Shown here in pieces: positions 33,192-44,800 of a DNA stretch of 48,848 bases (position 1 is its first letter; each line of letters starts with the position of its first letter). Location of the stretch: NCBI RefSeq assembly GCF_015223435.1, contig NZ_VHKO01000018.1:1-48848 (forward strand). The letters are read 5' to 3'. Below the pieces are notes generated by a model. It was not told the DNA's origin, searched no databases, and saw only the letters and a list, made by a program, of their open reading frames with translations. This DNA is from Vibrio hibernica (GTDB lineage Bacteria; Pseudomonadota; Gammaproteobacteria; Enterobacterales; Vibrionaceae). Made by a program: the position numbers and the translations under genes.

Positions 33192-33974
33192 ATGACGGAT
33201 AAACAAGTGCAATCAGATAATGTAATCACTCAAGACGATACGACTCACTTTGGCTTTACCACTGTCGCAAAAGATAAAAAAGTGGAGAAAGTAGCGGAAG
33301 TTTTTCACTCTGTGGCAGCAAAATACGACATTATGAACGATTTGATGTCGGCTGGCATACATCGTCTGTGGAAACGATTTACCATTGATTGCAGTGGTGT
33401 TCGCCCTGGTCATAAAGTATTAGATCTTGCCGGTGGTACAGGGGATTTAACCGCTAAGTTCTCTCGTATTGTCGGTGATAACGGCCATGTGGTTTTAGCT
33501 GATATTAATAATTCAATGCTGAATGTCGGACGAGATAAATTACGCGATCATGGCGTGGTAGGTAATGTTCATTATGTGCAAGCTAATGCCGAAGAATTAC
33601 CATTTCCTGATGATCACTTTGATTGTATTACGATTGCATTTGGTTTACGTAATGTGACAGATAAAGATAAAGCATTGCGGTCAATGTTCCGTGTTTTAAA
33701 GCCCGGTGGTCGTTTGTTAGTATTGGAATTTTCAAAGCCACAAATGGAAGCTCTGTCAAAAGTCTACGATGCTTATTCGTTCCATTTATTACCTAAGATT
33801 GGCCAATTGGTTGCCAACGATGCAGATAGTTACCGTTATTTAGCGGAATCTATTCGTATGCATCCCGATCAAGATACGTTAAAAGGTATGATGGATGAGG
33901 CTGGTTTTGAACAAACTAACTATTACAATTTGACTGGCGGTATTGTCGCATTGCATCGCGGTTATAAATTTTAA
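33192..33974 (+). CDS. ubiE: Ubiquinone/menaquinone methyltransferase UbiE
   Basis: SAM-dependent C-methyltransferase acting in both ubiquinone and menaquinone synthesis. The 260-residue protein has the UbiE signature [18 protein letters not shown], the SAM loop [12 protein letters not shown] (about 77-88), and the C-terminal segment [15 protein letters not shown]. The N-terminal 25 residues are a short extension relative to E. coli UbiE (251 residues). It is followed after nine bases by ubiJ. Confidence 0.98.
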   Translation: MTDKQVQSDNVITQDDTTHFGFTTVAKDKKVEKVAEVFHSVAAKYDIMNDLMSAGIHRLWKRFTIDCSGVRPGHKVLDLAGGTGDLTAKFSRIVGDNGHVVLADINNSMLNVGRDKLRDHGVVGNVHYVQANAEELPFPDDHFDCITIAFGLRNVTDKDKALRSMFRVLKPGGRLLVLEFSKPQMEALSKVYDAYSFHLLPKIGQLVANDADSYRYLAESIRMHPDQDTLKGMMDEAGFEQTNYYNLTGGIVALHRGYKF

Positions 33975-33983
33975 GGAATAATC

Positions 33984-34589
33984 ATGCCATTTGAACCTCT
34001 CGTAACCGGCGTGATTGAAACTGCACTCAATCGTTTGATTCAAGATGATGCAGAATATATTCAGCAAGTGGCTAGGCTAAAAGGCAAAGTCATTCATATC
34101 CATTTACAAGAATTAAACCGTAATTTGATTTTTGTTTTTAGCTATCGTGTTGATGTTTTAAGCCAATACGAAGGTCATCCAGATTGTTATTTAAGTCTAA
34201 AACTGACGACATTACCTAAGCTAAAAGACCAATCTAAAATCACTCAATTGATTAAACAAGATCAGTTAGTGCTTGAAGGTGATATCCAACTGGCACAAAA
34301 GTTTTCTCAACTCATGACAGACATTAAGCCTGATATTGAAGAGTGGGTCTCTAGAGTGACAGGCGATGTGGTCGCGCATACCTTAGTTCAAGGATTAAAA
34401 GCGCCCACGCAATGGTTAAAATCAGAAGTGGAACTGCAGCAACAACGCTTAGGTATTGTGTTGACTGAGGAGTGGAGAGTGGCTCCGAGTCATTTAGAAG
34501 TCGCTTATTTTTGTGATCAAGTTGATGATGTTACTAGTCGAGTGGCTCAATTTGAACAACGAATCAATCGATGGATGGAAAAATCATGA
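33984..34589 (+). CDS. ubiJ: Ubiquinone biosynthesis accessory factor UbiJ
   Basis: A 201-residue SCP2-domain lipid-binding protein required for ubiquinone synthesis; with UbiK it helps organise the soluble Ubi complex. The N-terminal SCP2 fold (about 1-110) contains [17 protein letters not shown], and the C-terminal end (about 150-200) is a predicted helix. The stop overlaps the ubiB start (ATGA), which fits tight coupling of ubiE-ubiJ-ubiB as in E. coli. Confidence 0.94.
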   Translation: MPFEPLVTGVIETALNRLIQDDAEYIQQVARLKGKVIHIHLQELNRNLIFVFSYRVDVLSQYEGHPDCYLSLKLTTLPKLKDQSKITQLIKQDQLVLEGDIQLAQKFSQLMTDIKPDIEEWVSRVTGDVVAHTLVQGLKAPTQWLKSEVELQQQRLGIVLTEEWRVAPSHLEVAYFCDQVDDVTSRVAQFEQRINRWMEKS

Positions 34590-36229
34590 CATTGACTGAG
34601 GTTCGCCGTTTATACCGAATAGCCAAAATACAGCTTGAGTATGGGCTAGATGAGCTGCTGCCAACGCATAAGTTAACCAAATGGCCGTTGCTGCTTAAAA
34701 AATTATTATTTTGGATAACACCGAAGCATAAAGATAAATTGCTTGGAGAGCGCTTACGACTGGCTCTGCAAGATCTTGGACCAGTTTGGATCAAGTTTGG
34801 TCAAATGATGTCTACTCGGCGTGACTTATTTCCCGCTCATATTGCGGATCCTCTCGCTTTATTGCAGGATCAAGTCGGTCCATTTGATGGCCAACTTGCT
34901 AAGAAGTGCATTGAAAAGTCATTAGGGGGACCAATTGAGCAGTGGTTTGATGAATTCGATATTGAGCCGTTAGCATCAGCGTCTATCGCTCAAGTCCATA
35001 CCGCAAAGCTAAAAAGTACAGGGCAAGAAGTCGTCTTGAAAGTTATACGCCCTGATATTCGCCCGGTTATCGAAGCGGATTTGAAGTTGATGTATCGAAT
35101 GGCCAGAATTGTCGCTAAATTCATGCCAGATGCTCGTCGTTTAAAGCCGGTTGAAGTGGTTAAGGAATACGAAACTACCTTAGTTCATGAATTGGATTTA
35201 CGTTGTGAAGCAGCAAATGCACTACAATTAAGACGTAACTTTATTAATAGCGATGATTTATACGTCCCTGACGTCCTGATGGATTTTAGCAGTGAGCACT
35301 TAATGGTGTCAGAGCGTATATATGGGGTACAAGTTTCGGATCTTGAAACTCTAGCAAGTAATGGCACCAATATGAAACTCTTGGCTGAAAAAGGGGTGAC
35401 CGTCTTTTTTACCCAAGTCTTTCGAGATAGTTTTTTTCATGCGGATATGCATCCTGGTAATGTATTTGTTTCCCATAAAACACCAGAAAATCCATTATGG
35501 ATAGGGCTAGATTGCGGCATTGTTGGAACCTTAAATAACGAAGACAAACGCTATTTAGCAGAAAACTTTTTAGCCTTTTTTAATCGTGATTATCGCCGAG
35601 TGGCCGAGCTACACATTGACTCTGGTTGGGTACCTGCCGATACCAATGTGATTGATTTTGAATCCGCGATTCGTACCGTGTGCGAGCCGATTTTTGCCAA
35701 GCCCCTGTGTGAGATTTCATTCGGTCATGTGTTATTGAATTTATTTAATACGGCGCGTCGTTTTAATATGGAAGTCCAACCTCAGTTGGTACTTTTACAA
35801 AAAACGCTGTTATACGTTGAAGGTTTAGGTCGCCAGCTTTATCCACAATTAGATTTATGGGAAACGGCAAAACCATTCCTTGAAAAGTGGATGTTAGAAC
35901 AAGTGGGCCCTAAAGCGTTGTTTAAAGCAGTAAAAGAGAAAGCGCCATTATGGGCGGAAAAACTGCCAGAGCTACCGGAACTCCTATACGAAACACTGAA
36001 GCGTAGTCGTGATATGGATCAAAAAATTGCACGTATTTATGAAGGCTATACATTAAATAAACGTAAACAAGCAACGGGTAAGTTTTTATTTGGTATTGGA
36101 GGGACATTAGTCGTATGCTCTGCAATATTACAGTTAAGTAGTACTCAATGGCATTCAGATGCTTCTATAGTGAGTGGTGCTGTTGGTCTCATTTTTTGGC
36201 TTGCGAGCTGGAAAGCGTACCGTCATTAA
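34586..36229 (+). CDS. ubiB: Ubiquinone biosynthesis kinase-like protein UbiB
   Basis: Atypical protein-kinase-like ATPase (ABC1/ADCK3/UbiB family) that supports ubiquinone synthesis, anchored in the inner membrane. I take the ATG at 34586 ([11 protein letters not shown], 547 residues), which overlaps the ubiJ stop; a frame open five codons upstream is not needed. Visible motifs: the KxGQ-type [22 protein letters not shown] (alanine-rich loop), the catalytic-loop segment HADMHPGN, and DCGIVG in place of the kinase DFG. Two C-terminal hydrophobic helices (about 500-545) are the membrane anchor. Confidence 0.96.
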   Translation: MTLTEVRRLYRIAKIQLEYGLDELLPTHKLTKWPLLLKKLLFWITPKHKDKLLGERLRLALQDLGPVWIKFGQMMSTRRDLFPAHIADPLALLQDQVGPFDGQLAKKCIEKSLGGPIEQWFDEFDIEPLASASIAQVHTAKLKSTGQEVVLKVIRPDIRPVIEADLKLMYRMARIVAKFMPDARRLKPVEVVKEYETTLVHELDLRCEAANALQLRRNFINSDDLYVPDVLMDFSSEHLMVSERIYGVQVSDLETLASNGTNMKLLAEKGVTVFFTQVFRDSFFHADMHPGNVFVSHKTPENPLWIGLDCGIVGTLNNEDKRYLAENFLAFFNRDYRRVAELHIDSGWVPADTNVIDFESAIRTVCEPIFAKPLCEISFGHVLLNLFNTARRFNMEVQPQLVLLQKTLLYVEGLGRQLYPQLDLWETAKPFLEKWMLEQVGPKALFKAVKEKAPLWAEKLPELPELLYETLKRSRDMDQKIARIYEGYTLNKRKQATGKFLFGIGGTLVVCSAILQLSSTQWHSDASIVSGAVGLIFWLASWKAYRH

Positions 36230-36299
36230 TTCGTAAATTAAGTACATTACAATGTGCTCTTTCTTTATATTTTAAACAGTAAATCTGAGGTAGAAAATA

Positions 36300-36560
36300 A
36301 TGGGCGGAATTAGTATTTGGCAACTTTTAATCATTGCAGTTATCGTTGTGCTTTTATTTGGTACGAAAAAATTACGTAGTATTGGTGGTGATTTAGGATC
36401 AGCGGTAAAAGGCTTCAAAAAAGCCATGGGTGAAGAAGATAAATCGGCTGATAAATCAACAGCTGATGATGCGGATTTTGATCCAAAATCGATTGATCAA
36501 GCGAAAACGGATGCATCTGCGCACTCAACAGATGCTAAAAAAGAAAAAGAGCAGGGCTAA
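36300..36560 (+). CDS. tatA: Sec-independent protein translocase subunit TatA
   Basis: Forms the protein-conducting assembly of the twin-arginine translocase in the inner membrane. The 86-residue protein has the single N-terminal helix ([17 protein letters not shown]), the hinge FGTKKL, an amphipathic helix ([16 protein letters not shown]) and an acidic, lysine-rich tail. A ribosome-binding site (GAGGTAG) precedes the ATG. First gene of tatABC, right after ubiB. Confidence 0.97.
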   Translation: MGGISIWQLLIIAVIVVLLFGTKKLRSIGGDLGSAVKGFKKAMGEEDKSADKSTADDADFDPKSIDQAKTDASAHSTDAKKEKEQG

Positions 36561-36563
36561 CTG

Positions 36564-36980
36564 GTGTTTGATATCGGTTTTGGAGAGCTGATATTAATAT
36601 CGGTTATCGCCTTGGTTGTACTCGGACCAGAGCGTCTGCCAACGGCCATTCGCAGTGTGAGTAAATTTATTCGTACTGCTAAAACAATGGCCAATAACGT
36701 GAAAGATGAGCTGTCCCAAGAGCTTAAAATTCAAGAACTACAAGATAACCTTCGTAAAGCAGAAAATATGGGGATGAAAGATTTATCACCAGAACTGCAA
36801 TCCTCTATTGAAGCATTAAAAAAGGCAGCACAAGATGTGCAGCGGCCGTATGCAAAAGATGAGGTTGAAGATACTCAAACCGTAGCCCAAGCGGATGACA
36901 AAGCATTACCCGATGCCAATAAAGTCACCGATGAGACTTCAACGGAAAGCAAATCTACTGACGCCAATAAAGCGCACTAG
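36564..36980 (+). CDS. tatB: Sec-independent protein translocase subunit TatB
   Basis: Partner of TatC in the twin-arginine signal receptor. The 138 residues begin at a GTG (36564), three bases past tatA. The start is [26 protein letters not shown], with the TatB glutamate in the helix and the hinge GPERLP; a long amphipathic helix and an acidic tail follow. A terminator-like hairpin lies just after its stop, before tatC. Confidence 0.96.
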   Translation: MFDIGFGELILISVIALVVLGPERLPTAIRSVSKFIRTAKTMANNVKDELSQELKIQELQDNLRKAENMGMKDLSPELQSSIEALKKAAQDVQRPYAKDEVEDTQTVAQADDKALPDANKVTDETSTESKSTDANKAH

Positions 36981-36987
36981 AGAAGTA

Positions 36988-37026
36988 CCGCCTAGATTAT
37001 TCCAATGAGCTAGGCGTTTTATTATT
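36988..37026 (+). terminator. Terminator-like hairpin between tatB and tatC
   Basis: CGCCTAG (36989-36995) pairs with CTAGGCG (37010-37016) around a 14-base loop, followed by TTTTATTATT. This is a plausible intrinsic terminator or attenuator inside the tat operon. The stem is moderate, so read-through to tatC is expected. Confidence 0.6.
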
Positions 37027-37036
37027 GAGGCTTTAT

Positions 37037-37798
37037 ATGTCCACTCAGGAACAAACTCAACCGTTAATCACGCATCTGATTGAGCTTAGAAATCGAATCT
37101 TAAAAGCAATAGCTTCTATTATGGTTATCTTTATTTCGATTGTTTGGTTCTCTAGCCAAATATATGAATTTGTTTCAGCGCCTTTGATCAGCCGGTTACC
37201 TCAAGGTGGCAGCATGATCGCAACGGATGTGGCATCGCCTTTTTTTACACCATTAAAATTGACTTTAGTTGTTGCAGTTTTTCTTGCTGTTCCACTTGTG
37301 CTTTATCAAGTATGGGCATTTGTCGCACCGGGCTTATACAAGCATGAACGCCGTTTAATTGCGCCATTACTCTTTTCAAGCTCTTTGTTGTTCTACTGTG
37401 GTGTGGCATTTGCTTACTATGTGGTTTTTCCACTGATTTTCTCTTTCTTTACCGCTATTTCGTTAGGAGGAGTGCAATTTGCTACGGATATATCCAGCTA
37501 TTTGGACTTTGTACTATCGCTGTTTATGGCATTTGGAATTGCATTTGAAGTGCCTGTTGCGATTATTTTACTATGCTGGACTGGTGCGACCGATACGAAA
37601 ACCTTATCGGAAAAACGCCCTTATATTGTCGTTATTGCTTTCATTGCCGGCATGCTATTAACCCCACCCGATATGGTGTCTCAAACCTTATTAGCCGTTC
37701 CTATGTGTATTTTGTTTGAAATCGGTTTGTTTTTCTCTCGCTTCTATACTCGACCGAAAAATGATGATGCAGATGATGAGAGTGAAGAGGATGCATAG
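37037..37798 (+). CDS. tatC: Sec-independent protein translocase subunit TatC
   Basis: Six-helix inner-membrane receptor for twin-arginine signal peptides. I use the ATG at 37037 ([20 protein letters not shown], 253 residues) rather than the TTG at 37025; a GAGG ribosome-binding site lies at 37026-37029. Signatures: [10 protein letters not shown], the signal-binding segment, [12 protein letters not shown] in the first cytoplasmic loop, and [18 protein letters not shown]. The acidic tail ([11 protein letters not shown]) is species-variable. The gene ends before a bidirectional terminator shared with tatD. Confidence 0.96.
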   Translation: MSTQEQTQPLITHLIELRNRILKAIASIMVIFISIVWFSSQIYEFVSAPLISRLPQGGSMIATDVASPFFTPLKLTLVVAVFLAVPLVLYQVWAFVAPGLYKHERRLIAPLLFSSSLLFYCGVAFAYYVVFPLIFSFFTAISLGGVQFATDISSYLDFVLSLFMAFGIAFEVPVAIILLCWTGATDTKTLSEKRPYIVVIAFIAGMLLTPPDMVSQTLLAVPMCILFEIGLFFSRFYTRPKNDDADDESEEDA

Positions 37799-37846
37799 GC
37801 ATAAAAGCTAAGCGTAGTAATCTTTAAACATCGAATATATTGTCAT

Positions 37847-37882
37847 AAAAAACGCGATGAAGTTTTATTCATCGCGTTTTTT
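37847..37882. terminator. Bidirectional terminator between tatC and tatD
   Basis: A perfect 15-base inverted repeat, AAAAAACGCGATGAA (37847-37861) and TTCATCGCGTTTTTT (37868-37882), with T-tracts on both strands. It serves tatC (plus) and tatD (minus), which converge here. Confidence 0.95.
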
Positions 37883-37908
37883 ATGGGTAAAATATAAAGA
37901 AGTGATGG

Positions 37909-38670
37909 TCAGAGATTAAATAACAATTTGGTATTCTTGCTTGTAATCTGGCCGATCTCACTGAGAGACATCTCGCGTAAATCCGCGACTCTTTGAGCGA
38001 CCAGTTCCATAAATAAAGGTTCGTTACGTTTTCCTCGATGCGGCGTGGGGGCAAGGTAAGGGCTATCGGTCTCTAAAATTACAAAACCCAAATCAAGGTG
38101 TGGGATAACTTTATCCATTCCGCCATTTTTAAAGGTTGAAACGCCGCCTAATCCTAGATGAAAACCAAGTTGGTTAATGGCTTCGGCTTGTGCAAGGCTG
38201 CCGCCAAAACAATGAAATACGCCTCGCAGAGTACCATCTTGTTCTTGTTTCAATATCTCTAGAGTTTGATCTATCGAATCTCGAGTATGGATCACAACAG
38301 GTAAGTTAAGCTCTTTTGCCCATTGTAGCTGAGTGCGAAAAGCAAATTCTTGCTGTTGTTGATAGGTTTTATCCCAATAAAGATCAATGCCAATTTCACC
38401 AACGGCAATAAATGTGTGTTGGTTAAACCACTGACGAATGATCGCCAAGTCGTGTTCAATATTGTCATTCACATAACATGGATGTAAGCCCATCATGGAA
38501 TGACAAACGTCGGGATATCGAGCTTCAGTGGCAAGCATTGGTGCGATTGATTCTAGGTCAATATTAGGCAGTAAAATTTTTTCAATACCGACCGATAGAG
38601 CGCGTTCAACGACTTGATCACGGTCATCATCAAATTCAGTTGTGTAAATATGGGCGTGACTATCAATCAT
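37909..38670 (-). CDS. tatD: TatD-family metal-dependent DNase
   Basis: A 253-residue TIM-barrel hydrolase of the TatD family (3'-5' DNase on single-stranded or damaged DNA; not needed for Tat export). Metal ligands are seen in DSHAHIY near the start, VGEIGID, VVIHTRDS, FHCFGG and ETDSPYLAPTPHRG. It lies convergent to tatABC, on the opposite strand, whereas enterics have it as tatD in the same operon. Confidence 0.93.
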   Translation of the reverse strand: MIDSHAHIYTTEFDDDRDQVVERALSVGIEKILLPNIDLESIAPMLATEARYPDVCHSMMGLHPCYVNDNIEHDLAIIRQWFNQHTFIAVGEIGIDLYWDKTYQQQQEFAFRTQLQWAKELNLPVVIHTRDSIDQTLEILKQEQDGTLRGVFHCFGGSLAQAEAINQLGFHLGLGGVSTFKNGGMDKVIPHLDLGFVILETDSPYLAPTPHRGKRNEPLFMELVAQRVADLREMSLSEIGQITSKNTKLLFNL

Positions 38671-38799
38671 AATGAACTCTGTTGATAAGTGGTGTAGCTA
38701 GTATAAAGGACTGTAAACCAATCGTCACATAGATTGACGGTAATAGGAGCTTTCAAGAATAGCTGAGAGTGATATGATAATAAGATACATGAGAGCTAA

Positions 38800-39879
<1,080 letters not shown>

Positions 39880-39903
39880 CTAGATCTAAATAGTATTGGT
39901 TAT

Positions 39904-39934
39904 AAAAATGGAGCCTATTGGGCTCCATTTTTTT
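39904..39934. terminator. Bidirectional terminator between hemB and gppA
   Basis: AAAAATGGAGCC (39904-39915) pairs with GGCTCCATTTTT (39921-39932) around a five-base loop, with T-runs on both strands. Shared by the convergent hemB and gppA. Confidence 0.95.
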
Positions 39935-39936
39935 GG

Positions 39937-41430
39937 TTAAATTAAATTAATGATTAATGGCCAACCTATATCTGTTTGTCGGTTCGCTTCCAATTCTAGT
40001 TCAGCTTGAGTGAGTGGGTTAGATTTAAGCCATTTTTGATTAATTGATAAAGTGAGTACATCTTCATCGGCGTGGAGTTTCGCTAATGGTTGTAGATCAA
40101 CATGGCGGCGATGGGTCAATAAAACGGCAAGGCGAAGTATTCTTAGTAAGCGTTTACTACTTTGACTCGATAATGCATGCTGCTCTGGTAGTGAACTTAA
40201 TTGTTCGCGATAACGACGGATCCATTCTGCTAACAAATATTTTTGTGATCGAGTGAAGCCTGGTAAATCTAAATGTTGAATGAGATAAGCGCCGTGATCG
40301 CCACCTTTTTTAAAATCGATGCTTAATCCAATTTCATGTAATTCAGCAGCCGACTGCAGTAGATAAGAAGCTTGAAGCTCATTGACCCATGATTCTTGAT
40401 TGCATTGTTTAAATAATTGTAAGGCTGTTTTAGCAACTTGATTGGCATAAATCACATCAACCTGATAGCGTTTTTGTACACTGTTGATAGTACGTTGGCG
40501 GATATCAGATTGTCTCATTTCAGTGATCATTTCATAAGCAAGGCCTTCACGCAAGGCGCCACCTGCTAATGTCATTGATTCAATGTTTAAGCTTTCAAAA
40601 ATAGCGATCAAAATAGAGAGTCCACTAGGGAAGACTAAAGCCCGCTCCAAAGTTAACCCATCGATCTCTAGCTCTTCCAAATGTGAAGCGAGCATGGCTT
40701 GCTTTTGTAAACGTTTGAGTTTAGCGAGAGTTATCACTTCGTCCATGCCTTGTGCCAGCATGATTTCTTGCAATGCTTGTACGGTACCACTTGCCCCAAC
40801 ACATACATCCCAGCCTAGCTGTGTGTATTTTTCCAATATAGGCGCGAGCGTTATTTTTGCAGCATTAATAGCATTATCAAAATTGTATTGTGTAAGCTGG
40901 CGGTCATGGAAGTAATTATCTAACCAAGTGACACATCCCATTGATAAGCTAATAAGTGCTTGAGTTTCAAATTCTTGGCCAATAATAAGTTCGGTACTAG
41001 CACCACCAATATCGACCACTAATCGTCGACCTAAACCGCCAGAAGTATGAGCAACCCCTTTATAAATTGTTGCCGCTTCTTCTTCACCGGAAATGATCTC
41101 GATTGAATGGCCGAGAATTTGATTCGCTTTTTGCAGAAATACATCCACATTGAGGGCGGAGCGTAGGGCTGCCGTGCCAACAATACGAATGTTTTCGGCG
41201 GGTATATCTTGCAGTCGTTCAGCAAATAAGTGTAAACAGTCCCATCCACGTTGCATTGCATCTTGGCTTAATTGATTCTTTATATCTAAACCATTTGCAA
41301 GACGAACTTTACGTTTTATTTTTGCCATGGTCTGCACGCTACCATCAATATGACGGACAATCAGCATGTGAAAACTATTCGAACCAAGGTCTATAGCAGC
41401 GTAAAGTGGCGATGAAACTGCTGTACTCAT
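39937..41430 (-). CDS. gppA: Guanosine pentaphosphate phosphohydrolase GppA (Ppx/GppA family)
   Basis: Converts pppGpp to ppGpp in the stringent response and may also hydrolyse polyphosphate. The 497-residue protein has the ASKHA ATPase fold with phosphate loops [16 protein letters not shown] (about 11-26) and [14 protein letters not shown], plus [10 protein letters not shown], and a C-terminal HD-like domain ([13 protein letters not shown]). The length is close to E. coli GppA (494). It lies 19 bases after rhlB on the same strand, as in E. coli, so the two form an operon. Assignment over Ppx rests mainly on the rhlB neighbour and length. Confidence 0.92.
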   Translation of the reverse strand: MSTAVSSPLYAAIDLGSNSFHMLIVRHIDGSVQTMAKIKRKVRLANGLDIKNQLSQDAMQRGWDCLHLFAERLQDIPAENIRIVGTAALRSALNVDVFLQKANQILGHSIEIISGEEEAATIYKGVAHTSGGLGRRLVVDIGGASTELIIGQEFETQALISLSMGCVTWLDNYFHDRQLTQYNFDNAINAAKITLAPILEKYTQLGWDVCVGASGTVQALQEIMLAQGMDEVITLAKLKRLQKQAMLASHLEELEIDGLTLERALVFPSGLSILIAIFESLNIESMTLAGGALREGLAYEMITEMRQSDIRQRTINSVQKRYQVDVIYANQVAKTALQLFKQCNQESWVNELQASYLLQSAAELHEIGLSIDFKKGGDHGAYLIQHLDLPGFTRSQKYLLAEWIRRYREQLSSLPEQHALSSQSSKRLLRILRLAVLLTHRRHVDLQPLAKLHADEDVLTLSINQKWLKSNPLTQAELELEANRQTDIGWPLIINLI

Positions 41431-41449
41431 AAATCAATAATATCCTTGA

Positions 41450-42763
41450 TTAATTGCTACGCGGTTGGCGTGGACGACGGTTACTGTTGTTACGTGCACC
41501 ATTGCTACGATTAGATCCACGAGCGCCGCCAGTGTTAGTACGGCGGTTGGTTTGTGGACGACGTTGCAAACGTATCGCTGGTGGTAATTCGCTTAATAAT
41601 GCTGATGCATCATATTCTGACATCGGAATAGAGTGCTCAATATATTCTTCAATCGCAGGAAGATTAATGGCATAGTCTTCACAAGCAAAACTAATCGACG
41701 AACCACTAGCACCAGCGCGGCCTGTACGGCCAATACGGTGTACATAATCTTCCGCGTCATCTGGCAGATCAAAGTTAAACACGTGTGTGACCGCTGGAAT
41801 GTGTAATCCACGTGCCGCAACATCAGTCGCGACCAAGAAATCAACATCGCCGCGAGTAAATTCTTCTAAAATACGCTCACGTTTTTTCTGTGGAACATCA
41901 CCTGTTAGTAACCCAACACGGTGTCCATCTGCGGCTAAATGGCCCCATACCGATTCACATTTGTATTTGGTATTGGCAAAAATAATGGCACGTTCTGGCC
42001 ATTCTTCTTCAATTAATGTTTGAAGTAATGCCATTTTGTGTTCATTGGATGGATAGAACAATTCTTCTTTGATGTTCGAGCCTGTTTTCTTCTCAGACTC
42101 AACCACCACATGCTCAGGATTGTGCATATGTTCAAAGGCCAGTTCTTGTACACGATAAGACAGCGTGGCTGAAAATAGCATGTTAAGACGATCTTTTGGC
42201 TCAGGCATACGGCGGAACAAGAAACGAATGTCTTTAATGAACCCAAGATCGAACATGCGATCCGCTTCATCTAAAACGACAGCTTGAATGCTATTTAAAT
42301 CGAATACTTTTTGTTTATAGAAGTCGATGATACGACCACAAGTACCAATTAAAATATCCACACCATCTTGAAGCTTGGTGAGCTGTTTATCATAGCTTTC
42401 GCCACCATAAGCTAAACCTGCTTTCAAACCTGTGGTTTCAATGAGACCTTCTGCATCGTTATAAATCTGAATCGCAAGTTCACGAGTCGGAGCCATAATG
42501 ATTGCGCGCGGGCTCGTTTTTGAACGGCCTTCAGGAGCATCATTTTTTAGTAAGTGATTAAAAGTAGCAGTAAGAAACGCGAGCGTTTTACCTGTACCCG
42601 TTTGGGCTTGGCCTGCAATGTCTTGGCCGGTGAGCAGTACCGGCAACGCCAAGGCTTGGATAGGGGTGCAAAACTCAAACCCTTTTTTCTCCAATCCTTC
42701 AATGACTTGGGGTAATAAATCCAAGTCGGCGAATTTTTGCTCTGTGATATGTGTCTTTTTCAT
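41450..42763 (-). CDS. rhlB: ATP-dependent RNA helicase RhlB
   Basis: DEAD-box helicase that unwinds RNA for the RNase E degradosome. The 437 residues (start at [11 protein letters not shown], 42763; the ATG two codons upstream is possible) contain the Q motif [10 protein letters not shown], motif [15 protein letters not shown], the DEAD box [12 protein letters not shown], and motif [10 protein letters not shown]. The tail is rich in Arg, Asn and Gly, typical of RhlB. No strong ribosome-binding site is seen for either start. Divergent from trxA; downstream gene is gppA. Confidence 0.96.
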   Translation of the reverse strand: MKKTHITEQKFADLDLLPQVIEGLEKKGFEFCTPIQALALPVLLTGQDIAGQAQTGTGKTLAFLTATFNHLLKNDAPEGRSKTSPRAIIMAPTRELAIQIYNDAEGLIETTGLKAGLAYGGESYDKQLTKLQDGVDILIGTCGRIIDFYKQKVFDLNSIQAVVLDEADRMFDLGFIKDIRFLFRRMPEPKDRLNMLFSATLSYRVQELAFEHMHNPEHVVVESEKKTGSNIKEELFYPSNEHKMALLQTLIEEEWPERAIIFANTKYKCESVWGHLAADGHRVGLLTGDVPQKKRERILEEFTRGDVDFLVATDVAARGLHIPAVTHVFNFDLPDDAEDYVHRIGRTGRAGASGSSISFACEDYAINLPAIEEYIEHSIPMSEYDASALLSELPPAIRLQRRPQTNRRTNTGGARGSNRSNGARNNSNRRPRQPRSN

Positions 42764-42828
42764 TCGCATAGAATATCAGCTTAAGCTTGCAATACGAAAG
42801 TAAATCCATTCCAATAGGCAATCTAATT

Positions 42829-42849
42829 GCTGGTTATCATCCAACCAGC
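42829..42849. repeat. Perfect inverted repeat between rhlB and trxA
   Basis: GCTGGTT (42829-42835) and AACCAGC (42843-42849) around ATCATCC. It lies in the 113-base divergent region, 28 bases before the trxA start, and could be an operator or a leader hairpin. No T-run follows on either strand. Confidence 0.55.
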
Positions 42850-42876
42850 GCATAAAAGTAGACATTGGAGTGGAAG

Positions 42877-43203
42877 ATGAGTGACAAGATTATGCAGCTT
42901 TCTGATGAAGGTTTCGAAAACGATGTAATCAAAGCTGCGGGTCCAGTGCTAGTTGATTTTTGGGCGGAGTGGTGTGGTCCTTGTAAAATGATTGCTCCAA
43001 TTCTTGATGAGATCGCTGACGAATACCAAGGTAAGCTCACTATCGGTAAACTAAATATCGATCAGAATGCTGGAACACCGCCAAAATTTGGCATCCGTGG
43101 CATACCAACATTATTACTATTTAAAGATGGCAGTGTTGCTGCAACGAAAGTTGGCGCACTCTCTAAAACTCAATTAAAAGAATTTTTAGATGCCAACCTA
43201 TAA
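42877..43203 (+). CDS. trxA: Thioredoxin 1
   Basis: Small cytoplasmic disulfide reductase that keeps protein thiols reduced and feeds ribonucleotide reductase. The catalytic motif WCGPC is intact, with the usual cis-proline segment [12 protein letters not shown] take the ATG at 42877 ([13 protein letters not shown], 108 residues, the family length); a frame open from the TTG at 42865 adds only four residues. The usual trxA-rho arrangement is kept. Confidence 0.97.
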   Translation: MSDKIMQLSDEGFENDVIKAAGPVLVDFWAEWCGPCKMIAPILDEIADEYQGKLTIGKLNIDQNAGTPPKFGIRGIPTLLLFKDGSVAATKVGALSKTQLKEFLDANL

Positions 43204-43230
43204 TTGGGTATTGCCTAATTAATATCATAT

Positions 43231-43269
43231 CAAACCGCCTATATTCATTTATATGCGGTTTGTGTTTTT
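43231..43269 (+). terminator. Intrinsic terminator after trxA
   Basis: CAAACCGC (43231-43238) pairs with GCGGTTTG (43255-43262), then TGTTTTT. Separates trxA from the rho leader. Confidence 0.85.
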
Positions 43270-43418
43270 AAAAGCTAGACGAGCGTTAATTTTAGTGATA
43301 ATTTATCGCACGTTAAATATACAAATTTCCATTTCATGGCCGATCCTTAAGGTCATATACCTATCTTATAAACCACCAAAAACAGAATCCTATTTTGACA
43401 AAACAAGCATCCACCACT

Positions 43419-44678
43419 ATGAATCTAACTGAATTAAAAAACCGCCCAGTCTCTGAACTTGTTGCGCTTGGAGAGAGTCTAGGTTTAGAAAACTTAGCCC
43501 GTTTGAGAAAGCAAGACATCATTTTTTCTATCCTAAAAGCTCATGCTAAAGGTGGTGAAGATATTTTTGGCGATGGGGTTCTTGAAATTCTACAAGATGG
43601 CTTTGGCTTTTTACGCTCGGCAGATTGTTCTTACCTTGCTGGCCCTGATGATATTTATGTATCACCAAGTCAAATTCGTCGTTTTAATTTACGGACAGGT
43701 GACTCGGTAGCCGGAAAAATCCGACCACCAAAGGATGGGGAACGTTATTTTGCCCTCCTTAAAGTCAACACTGTTAACTTTGACCGCCCAGACAACGCCC
43801 GCAACAAAATCCTTTTCGAAAACTTAACGCCTCTGCATGCTAACGAACGTATGGTGATGGAGCGTGGTAATGGTTCAACAGAAGATATTACTGCTCGAGT
43901 TTTAGATTTAGCCTCGCCAATTGGTAAAGGTCAACGTGGTTTGATTGTTGCTCCGCCAAAAGCGGGTAAAACAATGTTATTGCAAAATATCGCACTAAGC
44001 ATTGCACATAATCATCCTGAATGTGAATTAATGGTTTTACTGATTGATGAGCGCCCGGAAGAAGTAACAGAAATGCAACGTTTAGTGAAAGGTGAAGTTA
44101 TTGCTTCTACTTTTGATGAACCAGCATCTCGCCACGTTCAAGTGGCTGAAATGGTGATTGAAAAAGCGAAACGTCTTGTTGAGCATAAGAAAGATGTTGT
44201 TATCTTACTTGATTCGATTACTCGTTTAGCACGTGCTTACAACACCGTTATTCCATCATCAGGTAAAATACTGACTGGTGGTGTTGATGCTAACGCATTG
44301 CATCGTCCGAAACGTTTCTTTGGTGCGGCACGTAATGTTGAAGAAGGTGGCAGTTTAACTATCATTGCAACTGCACTTGTCGATACTGGCTCTAAAATGG
44401 ATGAGGTTATCTACGAAGAGTTTAAAGGTACCGGTAATATGGAATTACACCTAAACCGTAAGATTGCGGAAAAGCGTGTTTTCCCTGCCATTGATTTCAA
44501 TCGTTCTGGTACGCGTCGTGAAGAGTTACTGACGAAAGGCGATGAGTTACAAAAAATGTGGATTTTACGTAAAATTGTTCATCCTATGAGTGAAACGGAT
44601 GCAATGGAATTCCTCATTGATAAATTGGCCATGACCAAAACTAATAATGAGTTCTTTGATGCTATGCGTCGTCAATAA
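43419..44678 (+). CDS. rho: Transcription termination factor Rho
   Basis: Hexameric RNA-dependent helicase that ends transcription at Rho-dependent sites. The ATG at 43419 ([14 protein letters not shown]) gives 419 residues, identical in length to E. coli Rho; a TTG at 43395 is in frame but less likely. The N-terminal RNA-binding domain contains DGFGFLRS and [16 protein letters not shown]; the ATPase has the P-loop APPKAGKT, Walker [17 protein letters not shown] and the Q/R loops. There is no clear Shine-Dalgarno before either start. The preceding 149-base leader may take part in the known autogenous control of rho. Confidence 0.98.
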   Translation: MNLTELKNRPVSELVALGESLGLENLARLRKQDIIFSILKAHAKGGEDIFGDGVLEILQDGFGFLRSADCSYLAGPDDIYVSPSQIRRFNLRTGDSVAGKIRPPKDGERYFALLKVNTVNFDRPDNARNKILFENLTPLHANERMVMERGNGSTEDITARVLDLASPIGKGQRGLIVAPPKAGKTMLLQNIALSIAHNHPECELMVLLIDERPEEVTEMQRLVKGEVIASTFDEPASRHVQVAEMVIEKAKRLVEHKKDVVILLDSITRLARAYNTVIPSSGKILTGGVDANALHRPKRFFGAARNVEEGGSLTIIATALVDTGSKMDEVIYEEFKGTGNMELHLNRKIAEKRVFPAIDFNRSGTRREELLTKGDELQKMWILRKIVHPMSETDAMEFLIDKLAMTKTNNEFFDAMRRQ

Positions 44679-44713
44679 CGGCCCTGTAGAATAAGATCAC
44701 TGATTTAACTTTC

Positions 44714-44746
44714 TATCACCGCTCACATTGAGCGGTGATTTTTATT
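44714..44746 (+). terminator. Intrinsic terminator after rho
   Basis: ATCACCGCTC (44715-44724) pairs perfectly with GAGCGGTGAT (44730-44739), followed by TTTTTATTG. Strong. Confidence 0.93.
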
Positions 44747-44800
44747 GTATGGGTAAAACATTCGTAGCAGTATGGCTCGATTTTAAAGGACGAATTATTT

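Noticed and set aside
43395..43421. TTGACA at 43395 as a promoter -35, or TTG as the rho start
   Set aside because: No -10 at the right spacing, and the ATG at 43419 gives the exact length of E. coli Rho.
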